From CAZMXI01 sp964570205 (lineage in GTDB: Bacteria; Planctomycetota; Phycisphaerae; Tepidisphaerales; Tepidisphaeraceae): a stretch of DNA of 11,586 nucleotides. The DNA lies in contig CAZMXI010000154.1 of the NCBI GenBank assembly GCA_964570205.1, positions 1-11,586 of the forward strand, in the 5' to 3' direction. Each line of letters starts with the position of its first letter. Within the stretch, counting starts at the first letter, position 1. Shown one piece after another: positions 5,768-11,586 of the stretch. Made by a program: the position numbers and the translations under genes. The notes below the pieces were generated by a model that searched no databases, was not told the DNA's origin, and saw only the letters and a program-made list of their open reading frames with translations.

Positions 5768-8407
5768 TCAAGCCGAGGTGTTGCGGCGCCGCTCCAGAGC
5801 GCGGTCTGGCGCCGACCACGCATGGCGCGGCGAGCGATGCGTTCTGGACGCAAGGGGCCGGATCGGCCGCGGAGCATGGGCGGCACTGGCGGCGCTCGCC
5901 GGCGCCGGCTGGGCCTGAGAAAGCCTGTAGGCGACATAGCCGATCGACAGCGCCTTGAAGTCGCCGATTCCCACAGCGCCGTCATAATCCAAGTCGCCCG
6001 CCGCAAAGGTCGCACGATAGTCGGGATGCGCGGCGGGGTCGCCGCGCCACAGGGTGTAGTTCACGTATCCGATCGACAAGGCCTTGAAGTCGTCGAAGTC
6101 GACCCGGCGATCCAGGTTGGCATCACCCGCCCAGGTGTACTTCACCCTCGCCTGATCGTCCTCCAGAGACAGGCCCAGCGTCCGGGCGCTGTCGCCGGCG
6201 ATGGCCAGGCTCTGGATGCCGGGGCCATCCCAATCACCGCCAGCTCGGCCCGACAGCAGCAACTGACGAATCTGGTCCTGTGACTGCGGCGCCGCGACCA
6301 TGCCGGGCGACGATACGATCAGCTCATTGTCGTTGACATTCAGCGCTCCGGAGTCGGTGATGCTGAGAGCCGTTGTGTTCAGAATCACATACTGCCCCGC
6401 GGCCAGATGCACAGCCCCGGCGCCGGTAATCGCAATGGCGTCGAACTGCCGGGAACTGTGTATGATCAACGAGCCGCCGCCAACAACCAGTTCCTCGGCG
6501 ACATCGATGTGGATGCCTTGCAGGTCGTATTGCCCGGCATGGATGGCGAGGCGATCAGAGCCAGCGCCGCCGATGAACTCGGGGCTAAATCCGAGATCGC
6601 CAAGAATCGTAAGACTGTCATTGCCGCCCCTGCCGTCAAACCGCATGCCGGCGGCCTGGCCGGCGCTCAGCACGTAGCTCGGACCCTGGTCGACAGGGCG
6701 GTTATGGAAAACCTGAATGGAGCCATCCGTCGCGGGCATGGCGACATAATGATCCACATCATCGCTCGCAGGCGGTACCGTCCGCGACACGGCAAATGTG
6801 ATGGATGCGCCGGCAGCCAGGGGATTGTTGTGGGCGTCCACGATGCCCGATTCGGCCGCGTTCAGCTCCAGCGTGTATTGGCCCTGGATGAACGCGATCG
6901 CGGCCAGGCCGCTTAAGGTCCAGGTGATTGAGTGCATCGTCCAGACCGCCTGGCCGTCGCCAAGGAGGTTCGGCCCGCCATCGCGGGTCAGGCGCAGGTC
7001 TGCCAGATCGAGCCCGCTGACCGCTTCACTGAAGGCGATGCGGATTTCATCGATCGGGCCACCGCCGGGATCGCTCACCACATCGATGCTCATCACCTGT
7101 GGAATTCCGGCCACGTAACGCCGGGCGTAGGTGTTTTCGCGGGTGCCATCCACGGCGAAGCTCTCCCACGCGATGACATGGTTGCCGGAATCCGCCATGC
7201 CGATCGACGGTTTCGTCTGGTCGTGTTCGACGGTTGTGTTGACGCGGAACTCGTCACCCTCAGGCTGGCCGCCTGCCAGGAACGAGCGGGCGAAGATGCC
7301 AGCGCCGCCGCCGTCCTGGCCGTGACTCTGCCAGGTGACGACGAATGTCCCTTCGGGCGTCATGGCGATGTCGGGCTGGGTCTGGTCATCCAGGAGCGTG
7401 TTCGTGACCGGAATCTCGCCGGTCAGAGGCGCGCCGCCGGCGTCAAATCGCCGGGCGTAAATCCCCATCCCGCTGCCATCCTGGCCCTCGCTCTGCCATG
7501 CCACGACGAAGCCGCCCGCGGCGTCCATCGCGACAGAGGGGGATTCCTGATCGCCGGCTTTGGTCAGGTTGACGGGAATCTCCAGCGACTGGGCGACGCC
7601 GTCGGCGCCGTAGCGTCTGGCGTAGATGCCCCACCCTGAGCTATCCTGCCCCAGGCTCGCCCAGGCGACGACGGATGTGCCATCACCCGATGCCGCCACA
7701 TCGGACATCGCCTGGTGGCTGGTTCCGGTCGTATTGACGGCAAATGGATCGATCACGAGGCCGCCGGCGGCGTCATACCGGGCGGCAAAGGTGTCCTGCC
7801 CTCGCCCGGCGACAAGGCCGGACCAGGTAATGATGAACCGACCGGCTGAATCGGCGGCAACCGACTCAACGATCGACTCGGCGGCGTTCGGGGGGCTGAT
7901 CCGAAATTCCTCGGCCTGGCGCGGCGTGCCACTGGCGTCAAACGTCCGAGCGAAAACCGTCAGCACGCCGGCCGCATCGGGACCCGTCCAGGCGATGATC
8001 AGATCGCCCTGCGCATTCATTGCCGCGACGGGCGTCATCTGGTTGCCCACAAGGGCGGTATTGACGAGCAGATCCGGGCCGACGGGCATGCCCGCGTCGC
8101 CGTAGAGCCGAGCGCGAATGTTCAGGCCGGTGCCGTCGTTCACATCGCTAGCGAACGCGATGGCATAGGCGCCAGCGGGGCTTACGGCGAGGGAGGGCGT
8201 GCCCTGGAAGTAGGGCAGCGTGGTATTGACGAGCATCTCTTGCCCCACAGCGCCCGCCGACAGAAGCCGGCGCGATTCCAGAGGCTCGACAGTTGCCAGG
8301 GGATCAGCATGGACAGCGCTAACCAGGAATTGCCGGCGTCGCCATGCGGCGGGACGCCGAGAAAGCCATTGGCGCAATAGGTTTCGCAGCACTGGGTCAG
8401 CCCTCAT
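5768..8407 (-). CDS. LEPR-XLL-type surface protein with propeller-like repeats and C-terminal dockerin pair
   Basis: An 879-residue predicted exported protein. Residues 1-30 are very arginine-rich with hydrophobic patches, followed by VEPLESRRLLSAGAV (40-54), the planctomycete LEPR-XLL N-terminal signature. From about 53 to 434 come near-identical-length repeats with IYARRY or IFARSF at 97, 151, 207, 261, 316, 371 and 426, consistent with a beta-propeller. Residues 437-545 look like an Ig-like domain (DEIRIAFSEAVSGL). Residues 585-700 are a glycine-rich beta region (GRGGNDSLTILGD, FIGGAGSDRLAI). Then comes a GGDWDGPGI segment (723-731) and two dockerin-like EF-hand repeats (761-829). The last ~50 residues are Ala/Pro then Arg-rich, with no recognisable C-terminal anchor. 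There is no catalytic motif; a structural or adhesive surface role is inferred. The bactofilin-like gene follows closely. Confidence 0.88.
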   Translation of the reverse strand: MRADPVLRNLLRQWLSRRPAAWRRRQFLVSAVHADPLATVEPLESRRLLSAGAVGQEMLVNTTLPYFQGTPSLAVSPAGAYAIAFASDVNDGTGLNIRARLYGDAGMPVGPDLLVNTALVGNQMTPVAAMNAQGDLIIAWTGPDAAGVLTVFARTFDASGTPRQAEEFRISPPNAAESIVESVAADSAGRFIITWSGLVAGRGQDTFAARYDAAGGLVIDPFAVNTTGTSHQAMSDVAASGDGTSVVAWASLGQDSSGWGIYARRYGADGVAQSLEIPVNLTKAGDQESPSVAMDAAGGFVVAWQSEGQDGSGMGIYARRFDAGGAPLTGEIPVTNTLLDDQTQPDIAMTPEGTFVVTWQSHGQDGGGAGIFARSFLAGGQPEGDEFRVNTTVEHDQTKPSIGMADSGNHVIAWESFAVDGTRENTYARRYVAGIPQVMSIDVVSDPGGGPIDEIRIAFSEAVSGLDLADLRLTRDGGPNLLGDGQAVWTMHSITWTLSGLAAIAFIQGQYTLELNAAESGIVDAHNNPLAAGASITFAVSRTVPPASDDVDHYVAMPATDGSIQVFHNRPVDQGPSYVLSAGQAAGMRFDGRGGNDSLTILGDLGFSPEFIGGAGSDRLAIHAGQYDLQGIHIDVAEELVVGGGSLIIHSSRQFDAIAITGAGAVHLAAGQYVILNTTALSITDSGALNVNDNELIVSSPGMVAAPQSQDQIRQLLLSGRAGGDWDGPGIQSLAIAGDSARTLGLSLEDDQARVKYTWAGDANLDRRVDFDDFKALSIGYVNYTLWRGDPAAHPDYRATFAAGDLDYDGAVGIGDFKALSIGYVAYRLSQAQPAPASAASAAHAPRPIRPLASRTHRSPRHAWSAPDRALERRRNTSA
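5921..6127 (-). repeat. Dockerin-like EF-hand repeat pair in the LEPR-XLL protein
   Basis: Two 26-residue repeats within the coding sequence, at 6050-6127 (GDANLDRRVDFDDFKALSIG then YVNYTL) and 5921-5998 (GDLDYDGAVGIGDFKALSIG then YVAYRL). Both have the D-x-N/D-x-D calcium loop and the same FKALSIGYV helix. The DNA is also nearly duplicated around CCGATCGACA and CCTTGAAGTCG in the two copies. Confidence 0.85.
7133..8119 (-). repeat. Tandem ~55-residue protein repeats (propeller-like) in the LEPR-XLL protein
   Basis: Six complete repeats counted from the [IV]-x-AR-[YF] strand at residues 97, 151, 207, 261, 316 and 371, with a seventh strand start at 426. The spacing is 54, 56, 54, 55, 55 and 55. 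The core of each unit is AR-[YF]-x-A-x-G ... VN ... DQ-x-x-PS-[VI]-AM ... G-x-FVV-[AT]-WQS-x-GQDG. The last three units are most alike. Confidence 0.85.
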
Positions 8408-8643
8408 CAGCTAGAAGATTCCATCCGCCGATGGGCAGATGGATATGAGAGCATACCACCTGATATGGGAGGGGGCCAATCGAAACCACCACATTCGGAT
8501 ATCGGCTCGGCTTCAGGAACGATCGCTCGCAACCACTGGCTGGGAAGGGACTTGTTATCCGGACTTTGAGGTGTCGCAAAGGGCACGCCCTCGTGGCAGG
8601 CGGTCAAGATTGCGGGAATCGTCCAAAGGCGTTAACGTCAGGG

Positions 8644-8674
8644 TTGAACCTTGGCGGCAGCCTTGGCCTATAGG
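8644..8674 (+). promoter_or_regulatory. Weak sigma-70-type promoter candidate for the isomerase gene
   Basis: TTGAAC at 8644-8649 and TATAGG at 8669-8674 are separated by 19 bp, longer than the preferred 17. The implied start near 8681 would give a leader of about 39 nt before the GTG at 8720. Confidence 0.28.
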
Positions 8675-8707
8675 ACATGGGTGCGAGCCGGGTTGGATTT
8701 CGCCAGC

Positions 8708-8713
8708 AAGGAG
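8708..8713 (+). promoter_or_regulatory. Ribosome binding site AAGGAG fixing the GTG start of the isomerase
   Basis: AAGGAG stands 6 nt before the GTG at 8720. It is the best Shine-Dalgarno in the window and decides between this GTG and an in-frame ATG at 8651 whose extra 23 residues do not match the family. Confidence 0.85.
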
Positions 8714-8719
8714 AATCGC

Positions 8720-9556
8720 GTGAGCACTCGTCAGCCCAGAATCGGCGTATCAACCTATTCATTCTGGCACTTCAAGGAGAAACGCGTCGAGGTGATGGAT
8801 TGCATCGACATGGCCGCTGAAATGGGCTTCGACGGCGTGGAAATCCTCCATCAGCAGATGAGCAGTGAATCCGACCGGTATTTGCAGGACCTGAAGCAGC
8901 GTGCATTCCGCAGCGGGCTGGATTTGATGGGGTTTTCGATTCACCAGAGCTTCGTTCATCCGGACAAGGCGCTTCGTCAGAAGCACATCGACCATACGCT
9001 GCACTGCATGGAACTGGCGTATCGGATGGGCATCCCGACGATGCGACTGAACACCGGCCGGTGGGGCACGAGCAGGAACTTCGATGAGTTGATGGCCAAC
9101 AAGGGCATAGAACCGATCCTACCGGGATACACGGAGGAGGATGGGTTCAAGTGGGTCATCGAGTCGATCGAGAAGCTTCTGCCCCGCGCGCAGGAGACGG
9201 GCGTATGCCTGGGGCTTGAGAATCACTGGGGCATCGGCCGAAACGCCAGCGGGGTGCTCCGGATCGTGAGGGCCATCAATTCCCCCTGGCTGAAGGTGAC
9301 GATGGACACCGGCAATTTTCTGGAGGACACATACGCTCAGCTTGAGCAGATCGCTCCCCATGCCGCGCTGGTGCATGCCAAGACCTATTTCGGCGGGGGC
9401 GAGTGGTATACGCTCGAACTGGATTATGACCGGATCGCGGGAATTCTAAAGAAGGTGGGCTACAAGGGGTATGTCTCGCTGGAAATGGAGGGCAAGGAAG
9501 ACTACCGCACGGCGGTCCCCAAGAGTCTTCAACTGCTGCGCAAGGCCATGGTCTGA
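8720..9556 (+). CDS. Sugar phosphate isomerase/epimerase family protein (xylose isomerase-like TIM barrel)
   Basis: A 278-residue AP-endonuclease-2/xylose-isomerase-like TIM barrel, a fold used by metal-dependent sugar and inositol isomerases, epimerases and dehydratases. The first strand is RIGVSTYSFWHF (7-18), followed by GFDGVEI (36-42). Likely metal ligands are E167 in LGLENHWG, D196 in VTMDTGNFLED, H219 in ALVHAKTY and E255 in VSLEMEGKED. The exact substrate cannot be read from the sequence. There is no signal peptide, so it is probably cytoplasmic. The GTG start is fixed by AAGGAG 6 nt upstream. The gene sits alone on the plus strand between two oppositely oriented exported-protein genes. 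Its last 28 bases overlap the 3' end of the convergent protease gene. Confidence 0.9.
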   Translation: MSTRQPRIGVSTYSFWHFKEKRVEVMDCIDMAAEMGFDGVEILHQQMSSESDRYLQDLKQRAFRSGLDLMGFSIHQSFVHPDKALRQKHIDHTLHCMELAYRMGIPTMRLNTGRWGTSRNFDELMANKGIEPILPGYTEEDGFKWVIESIEKLLPRAQETGVCLGLENHWGIGRNASGVLRIVRAINSPWLKVTMDTGNFLEDTYAQLEQIAPHAALVHAKTYFGGGEWYTLELDYDRIAGILKKVGYKGYVSLEMEGKEDYRTAVPKSLQLLRKAMV

Positions 9557-11217
9557 CGGTGGCGTCGCCGCCACAACAGGCCGATGCCGGCGAACGTCAG
9601 CGAGCAGAGCATCCCGGGCTCAGGGACAGCGATGGCGGCGCTGGTCATCGAACCGGCCGCGCGCTCCAGTTGGTACGCAACGTATCCTTTGCTGAGCAGG
9701 GCGAAATCGCCCGTATCGATCAGGCCGTCGTAGTTGAAGTCGCCGACGTTGAAGGTGCCTTCAAACGGGATGCCATCGGTTCTGGCAAGCTGGCCGGCGA
9801 CATACCCTTTGCTGAGTGCCGCGAAATCCAGCGTGCCGACAGCACCATCGAGATTGGCGTCGCCATCCCACGTCGAGCCAATGAGAATCGCGTCAGCGCC
9901 CACGGCATGATCCGCGAAGCCGGACAAGAGGGGATTGCCCAATCCATCATCATTCCATATCGCGGCAAGGGTTCTGGACGAAGTCCCGACGAGATCGCCG
10001 CTGGTCAGACCCGGTCCGGCCCAGCCGGCGCTGCGGGCATTGCGAATCCACTGGCCGATCTCCCGGTAGTCATCGATGCCGATTGCAGAGTCCTCGATGA
10101 TCATTCGTCCCTGGCCCAGGTCCAGCGTTGCCTCTGCGCTCAGGCTGATTGAGTCGGCCACGAGAACCCCGCTGGGTCCGGCAGCGAGACTTGCGTGTCC
10201 GCCGGCCATGCTGAGCGAGCGCAGGTGCTGCGTGGCGTTGAAGGCGATCTCGGCGCCGGGATCGGCTTCGATCGCCAGATTCCGCGAGGCAGCGCCGCCA
10301 GAGTCGCTGTTGAAGCTGACAGAACCGCCCGAAGCAATCAACCTCGCCGCCGAGCCCCATTGTTGTGTTCCCGCAAAAGTCGCCGCGGCGCCGACCTCAT
10401 TGGTGAACGTCTCGGTAATCGCCAAATCCCCGGTTGAATGGTCGAACGTTCCGCCATTGATGACCCGGAATGCGGTCAGGCTTCCACCGGCCAGGTGGAC
10501 GGCCGAACCGGCGCTACTCCAAATGCGCAGTGTGTGCTGAATGGAGGCGGCAACGCCCGGGTTGATGGTCAACGTGCCAGCGCCGCCCGCGGCAATGTCG
10601 GAACCGCCCACATACGCAGAGTGGGCGGCCAGCCCGCTGCTCCCGTTCACCACCATCGCCGCGGCCGCGGAATCGGCGATGACCAGGTCGCCCGCCAGGG
10701 TCAAACCGTGGGTTCCCAGGTTCAAGGTGACGTTGCTGCTGCTGATGCGCAGGCCCCAGGCGGCGGTCGGAGCGGTCAGTCCAATCGCGTGAGCAGCGCC
10801 GGTGGCGAACACGGCTTCGATGCCGCCGTCGGGCGCCATGGCCGCATTCCAGGCGGTGGTGTCTGACCAGTTTCCGTTGCCTGTTCTAGTCCACTGGAAC
10901 GATTGCTTGAGCGTATAGCCAAGCACGTCAAACATCCTGCGATCCGTTGAATCGATGCTCAGGAGTTGTCCCTTGGAGAACATCGGCGCCATGATCCCGG
11001 ACGCCGGAGCATCGACCCAATGGCAGTTCTGCGACCCATCGCCGAAGTTCTCCCCCGTCGAGAACTGGCCAATCGCGGTCTGGCCCCCGTCAATCGAGAA
11101 GTACTTATCGCGTTGGTCGGCGGTCCAGTCGATCGCGCCCTGGCCAGCGCTCTGGTCCGAGTACCGGAACAGGTCCATGATCGTGACGTATTGCAGTTCA
11201 TCGTCACCCTGCAGGTC
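9529..11217 (-). CDS. Secreted metalloprotease, C-terminal frame: third zinc ligand, repeat passenger, dockerin pair, PEP-CTERM
   Basis: This is the downstream frame of a frameshifted gene; its first ATG is at 11178 and residue numbers below count from there. DLFRYS (2-7), KYFSIDGG (25-32), QNCHWVD (50-56, likely third zinc-ligand His53) and GIMAP (61-65, a Met-turn-like segment) complete a PEP-CTERM-associated HEXXH metalloprotease domain. I recognise it as like the NF038122 family and distantly like leishmanolysin. Residues about 95-360 are a beta-rich passenger with WSDTTAWN and VGGSDIAAGGAGTLTINPG, resembling T5SS/PEP-CTERM-associated repeats. Then come WAGPG (386-390), two dockerin-like repeats (439-504), and a PEP-CTERM signal: VPEPG (518-522), a hydrophobic stretch, and WRRRHR. 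An in-frame TGA at 11242-11244 closes this frame upstream, and the catalytic HELGH lies in the other frame. The 3' end overlaps the isomerase gene. Confidence 0.85.
   Translation of the reverse strand, partial: DLQGDDELQYVTIMDLFRYSDQSAGQGAIDWTADQRDKYFSIDGGQTAIGQFSTGENFGDGSQNCHWVDAPASGIMAPMFSKGQLLSIDSTDRRMFDVLGYTLKQSFQWTRTGNGNWSDTTAWNAAMAPDGGIEAVFATGAAHAIGLTAPTAAWGLRISSSNVTLNLGTHGLTLAGDLVIADSAAAAMVVNGSSGLAAHSAYVGGSDIAAGGAGTLTINPGVAASIQHTLRIWSSAGSAVHLAGGSLTAFRVINGGTFDHSTGDLAITETFTNEVGAAATFAGTQQWGSAARLIASGGSVSFNSDSGGAASRNLAIEADPGAEIAFNATQHLRSLSMAGGHASLAAGPSGVLVADSISLSAEATLDLGQGRMIIEDSAIGIDDYREIGQWIRNARSAGWAGPGLTSGDLVGTSSRTLAAIWNDDGLGNPLLSGFADHAVGADAILIGSTWDGDANLDGAVGTLDFAALSKGYVAGQLARTDGIPFEGTFNVGDFNYDGLIDTGDFALLSKGYVAYQLERAAGSMTSAAIAVPEPGMLCSLTFAGIGLLWRRRHRQTMALRSS
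9556..9627 (-). other. PEP-CTERM sorting signal
   Basis: Encodes VPEPG, a short hydrophobic segment (MLCSLTFAGIGLLW) and the basic cluster RRRHR, the standard three-part signal read by exosortase-type enzymes. Nine more residues follow before the stop. No exosortase gene is in the window. Confidence 0.88.
9667..9864 (-). repeat. Dockerin-like EF-hand repeat pair in the metalloprotease
   Basis: Two repeats: GDANLDGAVGTLDFAALSKG followed by YVAGQL, and GDFNYDGLIDTGDFALLSKG followed by YVAYQL. Calcium-loop aspartates are present in both. The ending GYV-x-x-x-L matches the dockerin repeats of the LEPR-XLL protein at 5921-6127. Confidence 0.85.
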
Positions 11218-11234
11218 CCGGCCGCGGCGGCGTA
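11217..11234 (-). other. Apparent -1 frameshift site within the metalloprotease gene
   Basis: The upstream frame reads GVAELDYAAAA. The downstream frame resumes as DLQGDDELQYVTIMDLFRYS from 11217. The junction lies in the GC-rich run TACGCCGCCGCGGCCGGGAC (read on the minus strand). One missing base there, for example before the GGG, would join the frames. No standard X-XXY-YYZ slippery heptamer is visible, so an indel or a sequencing/assembly error is more likely than programmed frameshifting. Confidence 0.82.
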
Positions 11235-11586
11235 GTCCAGTTCAGCCACGCCGCTGGTGAAACCCAGGACATGCCCCAGTTCGTGTGTCATGATGCCGAC
11301 GAAGTCATAGGCGGACTTGGAAATCCCGTTGCCGGGGTCATAGTCCCAGGATTGCCTGGGGTTAATCGCGATTCTCCCCGCCCGGCCGCTGGCGAAATAG
11401 TCGCCCAGGACTCGCATATTCGCGAGCGTGCTGTTGATGTAGACGTTGTTGTAATCGCCGTCGTTGTCCAGGTAGGGGGTGGCGCTGCCGGGCATCAGCG
11501 GCGAGGGGGGGTTCGCCGTACGGTTCAGGAGCATCTGCACGCTGCCGCCCGTCTGAAGGTTTGCAACGGCCGCGAGGTCGTCGGCG
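11220..11586 (-). CDS. Secreted metalloprotease, N-terminal frame with HEXXH zinc site; 5' end outside window
   Basis: The upstream frame of the same metalloprotease gene; it is open to the window edge, so the start codon and signal peptide are not visible. It encodes YLDNDGDYNNVYIN (a D-x-D-x-D-like acidic loop near 11454-11473), an INPRQSWDYDPGNG stretch, and VGIMTHELGHVLGFTSGVAELDY, with the zinc-binding HELGH at 11271-11285 followed by LGF. This is a metzincin-like active-site helix. The second zinc histidine is about 83 residues before the candidate third ligand in the downstream frame, so the zinc site is only complete if both frames are joined. The same frame stays open down to 10959, but past 11217 it becomes Arg/Ser/Thr-rich and loses all family similarity. 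Confidence 0.85.

Larger units (their letters stand above)
8408..8719. other. Divergent intergenic region between the LEPR-XLL gene and the isomerase gene
   Basis: The interval is 312 bases without a supported gene; short open frames here lack family features and ribosome binding sites. It should contain promoters for both flanking genes. The only candidates I see are a plus-strand TTGAAC/TATAGG pair at 8644-8674 and the strong ribosome binding site at 8708-8713. No clear signals precede the LEPR-XLL start, which also has no Shine-Dalgarno. Confidence 0.55.

Noticed and set aside
5558..7639. Long plus-strand open frames opposite the LEPR-XLL gene (for example 5558-6283 and 6932-7639)
   Set aside because: They have no ribosome binding sites or domain signatures, while the minus strand shows unmistakable repeats and dockerins in one uninterrupted frame.
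8397..8607. Short minus-strand frames of 60-66 codons upstream of the LEPR-XLL gene
   Set aside because: They overlap the LEPR-XLL start, lack a ribosome binding site, and encode nothing recognisable.
11217..11241. Programmed -1 ribosomal frameshifting in the metalloprotease gene
   Set aside because: No slippery heptamer or clear downstream stimulatory structure was seen; a single-base indel is simpler.

Overview
The window looks like chromosomal DNA of a GC-rich planctomycete, most likely class Phycisphaerae. The main evidence is two large predicted exported proteins. One carries the N-terminal planctomycete surface-protein signature EPLESRRLLSA. The other ends in a PEP-CTERM sorting signal. 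Both contain paired dockerin-like calcium-binding repeats. The organism assignment is inference from these families; no rRNA or other phylogenetic marker is present.

Layout. 1-1233 (minus): a NifA-like sigma-54-dependent activator (GAF plus AAA+), cut by the window edge before its DNA-binding domain. 1234-1607: noncoding, with a -10 box just before the activator and a strong hairpin behind bioD. 1608-4521 (minus): a tight three-gene operon, transcribed as SAM hydroxide adenosyltransferase (DUF62), then bioA, then bioD. The first pair overlaps by ATGA and the second pair is 2 nt apart. 4665-5336 (plus): protein-L-isoaspartate O-methyltransferase (pcm), divergent from that operon. 5375-8407 (minus): a LEPR-XLL surface protein with 55-residue repeats and a dockerin pair, followed by a short bactofilin-like beta-helix protein. 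8720-9556 (plus): a sugar phosphate isomerase/epimerase-like TIM-barrel protein with a textbook ribosome binding site. 9529-11586 (minus): a secreted zinc metalloprotease with a T5SS/PEP-CTERM-type repeat passenger, a dockerin pair and PEP-CTERM. It is split by an apparent one-base deletion and its N-terminus lies outside the window.

How the genes relate. BioA (7,8-diaminopelargonate synthase, usually SAM-dependent) and BioD carry out the two consecutive steps before biotin synthase. bioF and bioB are not in the window. The enzyme overlapping bioA also consumes SAM, as does the divergent Pcm, so 1.6-5.3 kb is a SAM-linked neighbourhood. The right half is a cell-surface region. Its two exported proteins use different sorting signals but share the same terminal module: a W-x-GPG segment followed by two EF-hand-like repeats ending in GYV-x-x-x-L.

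The most useful leads are the SAM hydrolase-BioA coupling, the shared dockerin module with its GYVAY variant, the probable seven-bladed propeller, and the frameshift that separates the zinc ligands of the protease. I found no CRISPR array, tRNA, rRNA, insertion sequence or phage gene.
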